Shown piece by piece: positions 1-7,295 of a stretch of 15,341 bases of DNA. Position 1 is the stretch's first letter. The number at the start of each line of letters is the position of its first letter. Below the pieces are notes generated by a model. The model ran no database searches. It was not told the DNA's origin and saw nothing but the letters and a program-made list of their open reading frames with translations. The stretch covers positions 1-15,341 of the forward strand of contig PAKE01000051.1 of the NCBI GenBank assembly GCA_002710495.1, given 5' to 3'. Position numbers and translations under genes: made by a program. This DNA comes from Flavobacteriales bacterium. Lineage in GTDB: Bacteria > Bacteroidota > Bacteroidia > Flavobacteriales > BACL11.

Positions 1-68
1 CATTTTGTGGTATAGTGAATATCAAAAAGGGAATGTAAAATCCTTATTATTCAATATTTAGGAGAGTC

Positions 69-632
69 CTAAATAGTCATTACATCTTTTTCTTTATCAT
101 TAAAATGTTTCTCTATAACTACAATAAATTTATCTGTTAAATCTTGCACGCTAGTTTCAGCATCTCTTGCCATATCTTCAGATAAACCATCTTTAGCTAA
201 TTTTTTGACTTCTTCATTAGATCTTTGTCTAGCATTTCTAATACTAACCTTACAATTTTCTGTTTCCAATTTTACTTGTTTTACTAATTCTTTACGTCTT
301 TCTTCAGTAAGTGCAGGAACGTTTATAATAATTAGATCTCCATTATTCATTGGATTTAATCCTAAATTTGCTTCTACAATTGCTTTCTCAATATCTCCGA
401 TTATACTTTTATCAAATGGTTGTATAGAAATAGTTTGAGAATCTGGAGTATTTATATTTGCCATCTGAGCAAGTGGAGTTATTGCTCCATAATAATCAAC
501 TTTTACAGCTGATAACATTTGAGGGGAAGCTTTTCCGGCTCTAATTTTTGAAAGAACACTCTCTAATCGAGAAATAGATTCTTTCATTTGCTCTTCAGCA
601 AGATCTAAAATTAATTCAATCTCTTCATTCAT
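69..632 (-). CDS. frr: Ribosome recycling factor
   Basis: This 187-residue protein matches ribosome recycling factor in length (about 185) and sequence. It has an N-terminal helix with the segment RLESVLSKIRAGKASP (about residues 22-37), a central domain with ITPLAQMANI and IQPFDKS, and the C-terminal helical part with LTEERRKELVKQVK (about 108-121) and SIRNARQRSNEEVKKL. With EF-G it splits the post-termination 70S ribosome so the subunits can be reused. It acts in the cytoplasm and is normally essential. The ATG start lies 4 bp after the pyrH stop, so the two genes are surely co-transcribed from the promoter upstream of pyrH. No terminator is visible in the 68 bases left after its stop. Confidence 0.97.
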   Translation of the reverse strand: MNEEIELILDLAEEQMKESISRLESVLSKIRAGKASPQMLSAVKVDYYGAITPLAQMANINTPDSQTISIQPFDKSIIGDIEKAIVEANLGLNPMNNGDLIIINVPALTEERRKELVKQVKLETENCKVSIRNARQRSNEEVKKLAKDGLSEDMARDAETSVQDLTDKFIVVIEKHFNDKEKDVMTI

Positions 633-636
633 AATA

Positions 637-1344
637 TTAAAATTTTACAAGTGTTCCAATATTTTCACCATTACAAATCTTTTGCAGATTTCCTTCTGTG
701 TTCATATTAAATACTTTTATGGGTAAATTGTTTTCTTTACATAATGTGAAGGCTGTTAAATCCATCACATTTAACTCTTTCTGAAACACCTCATCAAAAG
801 TGATAGTTTCATACATAGTAGCAGTAGAATCTTTTTCTGGATCAGCAGTAAAAATTCCATTTACTCTAGTTCCTTTCAGTATTACATCCGCCTCAATTTC
901 GATAGCTCTAAGTGTAGCAGCTGTATCTGTAGTAAAATACGGATTTCCTGTACCCCCTCCAAAAATTACAACTCTACCTTTATATAAATGGCGAGTCGCT
1001 TTTCTTCTAATAAAAGGTTCGGCAACTTGTTCCATTCTAATTGCAGTTAAAAGCCTTGTTTGCACCTCTAAAGATTCTAACGCTGATTGAAGAGCCATAC
1101 CGTTTATTATTGTTGCTAACATACCCATATAGTCTCCCTGTACCCTGTCAAAACCAGCTCCCTCCGATTGTATTCCTCTATAAATATTTCCTCCACCAAT
1201 CACAACTGCAACCTGGATTCCTTGATCTACAATTTGCTTTATTTCTTTTGCATAATCAGAAAGTCTATCGGAGTCAATACCATAATTCTGATCTCCCATC
1301 AACGCTTCTCCACTTAGTTTAAGAAGTATTCTATTATATTTCAT
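637..1344 (-). CDS. pyrH: UMP kinase (uridylate kinase)
   Basis: This is a 235-residue bacterial UMP kinase of the amino-acid-kinase fold. It phosphorylates UMP to UDP with ATP in pyrimidine nucleotide synthesis in the cytoplasm. Visible signatures are LLKLSGEAL at residues 7-15, the GGGN phosphate-binding loop at 50-53, [14 protein letters not shown] (73-86), and the [15 protein letters not shown] block (135-149) with Asp140. The usual family length is about 235-245. The ATG start follows a good Bacteroidetes -7 promoter element by about 20 bp. It is separated from tsf by a terminator, so although it sits in the usual rpsB-tsf neighbourhood it has its own start of transcription. Confidence 0.97.
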   Translation of the reverse strand: MKYNRILLKLSGEALMGDQNYGIDSDRLSDYAKEIKQIVDQGIQVAVVIGGGNIYRGIQSEGAGFDRVQGDYMGMLATIINGMALQSALESLEVQTRLLTAIRMEQVAEPFIRRKATRHLYKGRVVIFGGGTGNPYFTTDTAATLRAIEIEADVILKGTRVNGIFTADPEKDSTATMYETITFDEVFQKELNVMDLTAFTLCKENNLPIKVFNMNTEGNLQKICNGENIGTLVKF

Positions 1345-1364
1345 AAGGTGATAAAAAAGTTGCC

Positions 1365-1372
1365 CAAATATA
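1365..1372 (-). promoter_or_regulatory. Promoter -7 element for pyrH-frr
   Basis: On the minus strand these bases read TATATTTG, a perfect match to the Bacteroidetes -7 consensus TAnnTTTG. They lie 20 bp before the pyrH ATG and downstream of the tsf terminator. No TTTG element is present at the usual 17-23 bp upstream, only a T-rich stretch, so the promoter is supported by one element only. Confidence 0.55.
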
Positions 1373-1408
1373 AGTAATTCTAAAAAAATGTAGAAATATT
1401 TTCAAAAT

Positions 1409-1437
1409 AAAAAAACCACCTTAAAAGAGTGGTTTTT
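1409..1437 (-). terminator. Intrinsic terminator after tsf
   Basis: Arms AAAAACCAC (1411-1419) and GTGGTTTTT (1429-1437) form a 9-bp stem with a 9-base loop. Read on the minus strand the stem ends in seven T, then A and four T. It begins 25 bases after the tsf stop. The stem is AT-rich, but the U-tract is good. Because the arms carry A and T runs at both ends it may act in both directions. Confidence 0.7.
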
Positions 1438-1461
1438 AAATGTCTATATTTATCTAAGAGT

Positions 1462-2427
1462 TTACCCTAAAGATACTCTTTTAAAACTACTTACATTAAC
1501 ATCTCCATAGCTGCTAATGTAATCAGCAACACTTTTACTTTCATCCTTAATAAAGTTCTGATCTAACAAACATTGCTCCTGATCTAAGGTAGTGTTGTCA
1601 GAAATAAATCTATCCATTTTTCCTGGAACAATCTTATCCCAAATCTGTTCGGGCTTTCCTTCTGATTTTAACTGATCTTCAATTTCAGATTTCGCTTCTG
1701 ACATTACTTCATCTGTAAGTTGTGACATTGAAATATACTTAGGAACATTTTTTAATGTTTTCCCTAGTCTTCCTAATTCTATGTTATCTTTTTCAATTAC
1801 AGCTATTCTTGCTTCAGTTTCATTAGCAACAAATTCATCATCAAAATCTTTATAGGATAAAGTTGTAGCTCCCATTGACGCTACTTGCATTGCTAAATCT
1901 TTAGCTAAAACATCCGTATTGTCAACTGAATTATTAAGACCTACTAAAACAGCAATTTTAACTCCATGGGTATAAGAACCTACATAATTTGCCTCCACTC
2001 TTTCGAAAGATGAAATATCTAATTTTTCACCAATAACCCCTGTTTGTTCAATTAATTTATCTGCTACAGTAATACCCCCAAAATCAGATGACATAAATGA
2101 ATCTTTATTAGTGTGATTTAAAGCAATATCTGCAAACTGACCAGCTAAATTTTTAAAAGAATCATTTTTAGCTACAAAGTCTGTTTCACACGCTAAAACA
2201 ATTGCAATACCAGCAGTACTGTCTGAATTAATTCTTGTAATAGCTACTCCTTCTGAGGCGTTTCTATCTGCTCTTTTAGCCGCAACTTTCTGCCCTTTCT
2301 TTCTAAGTACATCAATAGCTGCATCAAAATCTCCATTAGCTTCTACCAATGCTAATTTACAATCCATCATTCCTGCGCCCGTTTGTTTTCTTAATGTAGC
2401 TACATCAGCTGCTTTAATATCTGCCAT
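1462..2427 (-). CDS. tsf: Translation elongation factor Ts
   Basis: This 321-residue EF-Ts is the nucleotide exchange factor for EF-Tu in the cytoplasm. The N-terminal UBA-like domain carries LRKQTGAGMMDCKLAL (residues 12-27), and the core carries the family signature ACETDFVAKN (79-88), whose TDFVAKN contacts EF-Tu. The length, longer than the about 283 residues of E. coli EF-Ts, is normal for Flavobacteriia. The extra residues lie mainly in the second half of the core. It starts 11 bp after the rpsB stop, the classical rpsB-tsf pair, and is followed by a terminator. The ATG start directly precedes the conserved ADIKAADVATLRK. Confidence 0.97.
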   Translation of the reverse strand: MADIKAADVATLRKQTGAGMMDCKLALVEANGDFDAAIDVLRKKGQKVAAKRADRNASEGVAITRINSDSTAGIAIVLACETDFVAKNDSFKNLAGQFADIALNHTNKDSFMSSDFGGITVADKLIEQTGVIGEKLDISSFERVEANYVGSYTHGVKIAVLVGLNNSVDNTDVLAKDLAMQVASMGATTLSYKDFDDEFVANETEARIAVIEKDNIELGRLGKTLKNVPKYISMSQLTDEVMSEAKSEIEDQLKSEGKPEQIWDKIVPGKMDRFISDNTTLDQEQCLLDQNFIKDESKSVADYISSYGDVNVSSFKRVSLG

Positions 2428-2438
2428 TTTCGTCTTTA

Positions 2439-3218
2439 TTATTCTGTTTTTGCTTCTTTTTTCTTTTCAACAACTTTTTCCTCAACAGCTTTCTTTTCTG
2501 CTTTTTGCTTTGCTTTCTCAGCTATCGCTTGATCTCTATCAGCTAATCCTTCTTTTACAGCATCAGTTACCGTTTCCATAATTTTTCTAATTGATTTTGA
2601 AGAATCATCATTTGAAGGAATTGGGTAAGTAATTAGATTAGGATTTGAATTAGTATCTACCATAGCAATAGTAGGAATACCAAGTTTCCCAGATTCAGCC
2701 ACAGCAATATGTTCTTTATTAATATCTACAATGAAGATTGCTGATGGCATTCTATTCATTTTTGCAATACTCCCTAAATTTCTTTCTAACTTTTCTCTAG
2801 TTCTAGAAATTTGCAATCTTTCTCTTTTAGATAAAGTGTCTAAAGTTCCATCAACTCCCATTTTATCAATCGTTTCCATTTTTTTGATGGATTTTCTGAT
2901 GGTAGCAAAATTAGTTAACAAACCTCCAGGCCATCTTTCAGTTATATAAGGCATGTTAACCGATTTTGCATATTCAGCAACAATATTTTTAGCTTGTTTT
3001 TTGGTAGCAACGAATAATATGTTTCTCCCAGATTTTACAATTTGTTTCATTGCAGCAGCAGCTTCATCAAGCATGCTAACCGTTTTGTTTAAATCAATAA
3101 TATAGATTCCATTTCTCTCCATGAATACGTAAGGAGTCATTCCTGGATTCCATTTCTTTTTGAGGTGACCAAAATGCACACCTGCTTCTAATAATTCTTT
3201 GAAGTTTGTTCTTGACAT
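2439..3218 (-). CDS. rpsB: 30S ribosomal protein uS2
   Basis: With the start at the ATG at 3218 the protein has 259 residues and begins MSRTNFKELLEAGVHFGH, the normal N-terminus of uS2. A longer reading from a TTG at 3245 would add nine lysine-rich residues not typical of the family, so I rejected it. Signatures include the FGHLKKKWNPGM block, IYIIDLNKT, FVATKKQAKNIV, ERWPGGLLTN and AIFIVDINKEHIAVAE. After the globular part there is a tail of about 35 residues made almost only of Lys, Glu and Ala. Such charged tails are common in this phylum. The protein is part of the small subunit near the anti-Shine-Dalgarno end. It is followed by tsf after 11 bp. Confidence 0.96.
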   Translation of the reverse strand: MSRTNFKELLEAGVHFGHLKKKWNPGMTPYVFMERNGIYIIDLNKTVSMLDEAAAAMKQIVKSGRNILFVATKKQAKNIVAEYAKSVNMPYITERWPGGLLTNFATIRKSIKKMETIDKMGVDGTLDTLSKRERLQISRTREKLERNLGSIAKMNRMPSAIFIVDINKEHIAVAESGKLGIPTIAMVDTNSNPNLITYPIPSNDDSSKSIRKIMETVTDAVKEGLADRDQAIAEKAKQKAEKKAVEEKVVEKKKEAKTE

Positions 3219-3280
3219 GTTTACTTTCTTTTTTGGTTTAATCAACTAATTGGTAGAAGTTATTTTTACTTGTCCTATTA

Positions 3281-3295
3281 GTTTAGATGCTAAAC
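3281..3295 (-). other. Small perfect hairpin in the rpsI-rpsB spacer
   Basis: The sequence GTTTAG-ATG-CTAAAC is a perfect 6-bp inverted repeat with a 3-base loop, in the 96-bp gap between the rpsI stop and the rpsB ATG. No run of T follows it on the minus strand, so it is not a normal intrinsic terminator. It may be part of an mRNA leader that controls rpsB-tsf, or mean nothing. I see no TAnnTTTG promoter in this gap. Confidence 0.35.
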
Positions 3296-3314
3296 ATTGA
3301 TTAATAATATAATT

Positions 3315-3701
3315 TTATCTTTTAACCCACTGGAATTTCTTCCTTGCTTTCTTCTGTCCTGGTTTCTTTCTTTCCACCACTCTTGGATCTCGTGTAAGTA
3401 ATCCTTCTGCCTTTAATGATGGTCTATTTTCAATATCAATTTCGCAAAGAGAACGAGCAATAGCTAATTTGATAGCGTCTGCTTGTCCGTTAATTCCTCC
3501 TCCATTTACACTTACTTTAATATCGAACTTCCCTTCTTGTTCAACAACTTTAAATGGTTGATTTAATTTATATTGAAGTGTTTCTAACGGAAAATATTCT
3601 TTATAATCTTTCCCATTTATAACAATATTACCCTTACCTTTTGTTACATAAATTCTTGCAACAGACGCTTTTCTTCTTCCTATAGTATGAACTGTTTCCA
3701 T
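3315..3701 (-). CDS. rpsI: 30S ribosomal protein uS9
   Basis: This 128-residue uS9 starts METVHTIGRRKASVARIYV, the conserved opening of the family. It contains NGGGINGQADAIKLAIARSL (about 68-87) and LLTRDPRVVERKKPGQKKAR, and ends in a basic tail ending VKR whose tip reaches the P-site tRNA in known ribosomes. The start is 1 base after the rplM stop, so the two genes are coupled, as in nearly all bacteria. The final residues (FQWVKR) differ slightly from the more frequent FSKR ending but keep the terminal Lys-Arg. Confidence 0.97.
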   Translation of the reverse strand: METVHTIGRRKASVARIYVTKGKGNIVINGKDYKEYFPLETLQYKLNQPFKVVEQEGKFDIKVSVNGGGINGQADAIKLAIARSLCEIDIENRPSLKAEGLLTRDPRVVERKKPGQKKARKKFQWVKR

Positions 3702-3702
3702 A

Positions 3703-4158
3703 TTACTTAAAATCGTTTAAGTTAATTAATGTTGGTTTCTGAGCCTCTTGATCGTGATCAGTGCCTGTGTAAATATAAAGGTTTTTAAGAATAGATGCTC
3801 CTAATTTGTTTTTAGGAAGCATACCTCTAACTGCATGTTTCACTAAAGATGTACCATCTTTTTCTAACATTTGAATTGGAGTAATTCTTTTTTGACCACC
3901 GGGGTAACCGGTATGGCTAAAGATTTCTCTGTTTTCCATTTTTTTCCCTGTCATCATTGCTTTATCAGCATTAATAACAATTACATAATCACCACAATCT
4001 GCATGAGGAGTAAAATTTGTTTTGTGTTTTCCTCTTAAAATCATAGCGATTTTGGAAGACATCCTACCTAAAATTTGATTCTCAGCATCTACGATAAACC
4101 ACTCTTTGTTGGCTGTTTCTTTATTAGATGATAATGTTTTATAACTTAATGTATCCAC
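3703..4158 (-). CDS. rplM: 50S ribosomal protein uL13
   Basis: This 151-residue uL13 is an early assembly protein of the large subunit. The protein shows WFIVDAENQILGRMSSKIA (about 20-38), LRGKHKTNFTPHADCGDYV, the TGKKMENREIFSHTGYPGG block and AVRGMLPKNKLG, all standard for the family. The start codon is GTG at 4158. There is no better ATG upstream, and MDTLSYKTLSSNKETANKEW is the expected N-terminus. It is the first gene of the rplM-rpsI-rpsB-tsf transcript and has a full two-element promoter 34-67 bases upstream. The use of GTG is unusual here, since most neighbours start with ATG. Confidence 0.96.
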   Translation of the reverse strand: MDTLSYKTLSSNKETANKEWFIVDAENQILGRMSSKIAMILRGKHKTNFTPHADCGDYVIVINADKAMMTGKKMENREIFSHTGYPGGQKRITPIQMLEKDGTSLVKHAVRGMLPKNKLGASILKNLYIYTGTDHDQEAQKPTLINLNDFK

Positions 4159-4191
4159 AATATTTATTTTTTATCCTGTTAAAAAGGTCTG

Positions 4192-4225
4192 CAAAAATAC
4201 ATTTATTTTTTTTCCTGCCTCAAAA
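4192..4225 (-). promoter_or_regulatory. Promoter for rplM-rpsI-rpsB-tsf
   Basis: On the minus strand TTTTG (4225-4221), a 21-bp spacer and TATTTTTG (4199-4192) match the Bacteroidetes -33 TTTG / -7 TAnnTTTG pattern. It sits between the kbl stop and the rplM GTG, giving a 5' leader of roughly 25-30 bases. I see no strong terminator after kbl, so read-through from kbl is also possible. Confidence 0.7.
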
Positions 4226-4240
4226 TTTTAACAATTTATC

Positions 4241-5431
4241 TTAATTAATTACTTTCATCTGTTTTCCTATCTTAGTAAAGGCATGTATTGCTTTATCTAA
4301 ATCTGCTTTAGAATGTGCTGCGGAAATCTGAACTCTGATTCTAGCTTTCTCTTTTGGCACAACAGGAAAGAAAAATCCAATAACGTATATTCCTTCATGT
4401 AATAGTTGATTAGACATTTCCTGTGATAGTTTTGCATCATACAACATAACAGGAACAATAGGATGTACTCCTTCTTTTATATCAAAACCTGCAGATGTCA
4501 TTTTTTCTCTGAAATACTGAGTATTTTTCTCTAATGCATCTCTCAAATGAGTAGAGTCCGAAAGTAAATCAATTACTTTAGAAGCCGCTCCAACAATAGA
4601 AGGAGCTAAAGAATTGGAAAATAAATACGGTCGAGATCTCTGACGAAGCATGTCAATAATTTCTTTTCTACCAGAAGTAAAACCTCCCATTGCACCACCA
4701 AGTGCTTTCCCTAAAGTAGAAGTAATAATATCTACTCTTCCCATAACTCCACAATATTCGTGGGTTCCTCTTCCTGTTTTTCCAATAAATCCTGTAGAAT
4801 GAGAATCATCCACCATCACAAGTGCATCATATTTTTCGGCTAAATCACAGATTTTATCCAATTGTGCCAAATAACCATCCATAGAGAAAACTCCATCGGT
4901 TACAATAACTCTATTTCTTTGCTCTTGTGAAAGCTTCAATTGATCTTCCAAACTTTCCATATCATTATTTTTATAACGGTATCTTTTTGCCTTACATAAT
5001 CTGACACCATCAATAATAGAAGCATGATTCAATTCATCAGAAATAATTGCATCGTCTGCAGAAAAGAGAGGTTCAAAAACGCCCCCGTTCGCATCAAAAG
5101 CTGCTGCATATAAAATAGTCTCTTCTGTACCTAAAAAGGCAGATAATTTTTCCTCTAAAATTTTATGAACATCCTGCGTACCACAAATAAATCGAACGGA
5201 AGACATACCATAACCATGTGTATCCAAAGTATCTTTTGCAGCCTGAATCACTTCTGGATGAGAAGACAAACCTAAATAGTTGTTTGCACAAAAATTTAAC
5301 ACCTCCTCTCCTGTACTCACTTTAATAAGTGCATCTTGAGGATTTGTAATTACTCTTTCGTCTTTATACAGACCTTCTTCTTTTATTTTTTGAAGCTCCT
5401 CTTGTAATTGAGATTGTAATTTTCCGTACAT
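4241..5431 (-). CDS. kbl: Glycine C-acetyltransferase (2-amino-3-ketobutyrate CoA ligase)
   Basis: This 396-residue PLP enzyme belongs to the alpha-oxoamine synthase family. Kbl converts 2-amino-3-ketobutyrate and CoA to glycine and acetyl-CoA, the second step of threonine breakdown. Visible are [15 protein letters not shown] (45-59), the glycine-rich [12 protein letters not shown] (75-86), [12 protein letters not shown] (131-142), the cofactor-contacting VDDSHSTGF (207-215) and the PLP lysine Lys242 in [13 protein letters not shown]. Length (Kbl is about 398) and the [17 protein letters not shown] ending favour Kbl over the related BioF, HemA or serine palmitoyltransferase. No threonine dehydrogenase is adjacent. 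It has its own promoter directly after the gdhA terminator. Confidence 0.93.
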   Translation of the reverse strand: MYGKLQSQLQEELQKIKEEGLYKDERVITNPQDALIKVSTGEEVLNFCANNYLGLSSHPEVIQAAKDTLDTHGYGMSSVRFICGTQDVHKILEEKLSAFLGTEETILYAAAFDANGGVFEPLFSADDAIISDELNHASIIDGVRLCKAKRYRYKNNDMESLEDQLKLSQEQRNRVIVTDGVFSMDGYLAQLDKICDLAEKYDALVMVDDSHSTGFIGKTGRGTHEYCGVMGRVDIITSTLGKALGGAMGGFTSGRKEIIDMLRQRSRPYLFSNSLAPSIVGAASKVIDLLSDSTHLRDALEKNTQYFREKMTSAGFDIKEGVHPIVPVMLYDAKLSQEMSNQLLHEGIYVIGFFFPVVPKEKARIRVQISAAHSKADLDKAIHAFTKIGKQMKVIN

Positions 5432-5453
5432 AGTTTTATTTTATTTGGAAAAA

Positions 5454-5484
5454 CAAAAGTAAGCAATTAAAAAAGGAGGCAAAA
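5454..5484 (-). promoter_or_regulatory. Promoter for kbl, overlapping the gdhA terminator
   Basis: On the minus strand TACTTTTG (5461-5454) matches TAnnTTTG. Exactly 18 bp upstream is TTTTG (5484-5480), which falls in the loop and first stem base of the gdhA terminator hairpin. The -7 element is about 22 bp from the kbl ATG, leaving a short leader. Confidence 0.6.
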
Positions 5485-5491
5485 GCCTCCT
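5469..5491 (-). terminator. Intrinsic terminator after gdhA
   Basis: AGGAGGC (5474-5480), loop AAAA (5481-5484) and GCCTCCT (5485-5491) form a perfect 7-bp GC-rich stem. On the minus strand it is followed by five more T. It lies 25 bases after the gdhA stop and is the strongest terminator in the window. Confidence 0.9.
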
Positions 5492-5516
5492 CTTATAATA
5501 ATATATGTAAAAAACA

Positions 5517-6863
<1,347 letters not shown>

Positions 6864-6895
6864 TTAATTTATGTTTTCGTTTCAAAATATTTTAG

Positions 6896-6924
6896 CAAAT
6901 GTAGAGTATTTTTTTTATAACAAA
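6896..6924 (-). promoter_or_regulatory. Promoter for gdhA
   Basis: On the minus strand TTTG (6924-6921), a 17-bp spacer and TACATTTG (6903-6896) match the Bacteroidetes promoter pattern. The leader to the gdhA ATG would be about 35 bases. The -33 element lies only 7 bases beyond the stop codon of the dprA remnant. Confidence 0.65.
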
Positions 6925-6930
6925 TATTCT

Positions 6931-7257
6931 TTACATTCGTCTTTTAAAAGTTTTTCCTGGCAAATAAACAATCAAATTTTCAAATTCCATTTTTAATAGA
7001 TGTTTTACAACCTTAGAACGATCCCAATTTAATTTCTTTTTTAGTTCGTCTAATGTGCTGATTCTGTATTTAAAACATTTATCTATTTTAAGCCCTCATC
7101 TGATAAATTAGTAAAATGCTTTCTAATAATTTTTTATTTTCTTTGAAAACTAAATTATCAGATCCGTTATGAGAAATAAGTTTTTGGAAGTAATATCTCC
7201 AACTCCTTTTATTCTTGAAATGACTATCTTATATATTAAATAACTTTTGTAACTCAT
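6931..7257 (-). pseudogene. dprA: Decayed dprA (DNA-processing protein A) remnant
   Basis: Translating the minus strand in pieces gives both ends of a DprA-like protein. From the ATG at 7257 one frame reads MSYKSYLIYKIVISRIKGVG then DITSKN, like the helix-hairpin-helix N-terminus of DprA. At an A5 run (7181-7185) the reading must shift, and the next frame continues KLISHNGSDNLVFKENKKLL up to about 7120. A third frame gives FTNLSDEGLK before a stop at 7083. The first frame, open from 7095 to a stop at 6931, then gives ISTLDELKKKLNWDRSKVV, HLLKMEFENLI and YLPGKTFKRR, like the C-terminal winged helix of DprA. The central Rossmann-like DNA-binding fold (some 240 residues) is absent. About 109 codons remain of about 365. 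The family call rests on pattern resemblance; loss of function is clear from the frames. Confidence 0.68.
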
Positions 7258-7274
7258 TCAAATGATTATCTTTG
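7245..7274 (+). promoter_or_regulatory. Promoter for the TonB-receptor operon
   Basis: TTTTG (7245-7249), a 17-bp spacer and TATCTTTG (7267-7274) match the TTTG / TAnnTTTG pattern. The -7 element is 21 bp before the receptor ATG at 7296, leaving a leader of about 15 bases. The promoter overlaps the first codons of the dead dprA on the other strand. Confidence 0.7.
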
Positions 7275-7295
7275 TTTTTCTTTAAATGTAAAAAT

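Noticed and set aside
1..3. CAT as the start codon of a further minus-strand gene after frr
   Set aside because: Only three bases are visible and no supporting signal can be seen, so no gene is called.
3219..3245. N-terminal extension of rpsB from a TTG
   Set aside because: The extra nine residues are outside the family, and the ATG at 3218 gives the normal uS2 start.
3281..3295. Terminator for rplM-rpsI
   Set aside because: The hairpin has only 6 bp with no T-run after it on the minus strand; kept only as a possible leader element.
4226..4240. Terminator after kbl
   Set aside because: Only AT-rich sequence with no convincing stem is present; kbl may read into rplM.
7272..7295. Extension of the TonB receptor from a TTG
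   Set aside because: It lies in the promoter -7 region and would spoil the clear signal peptide that starts at 7296.
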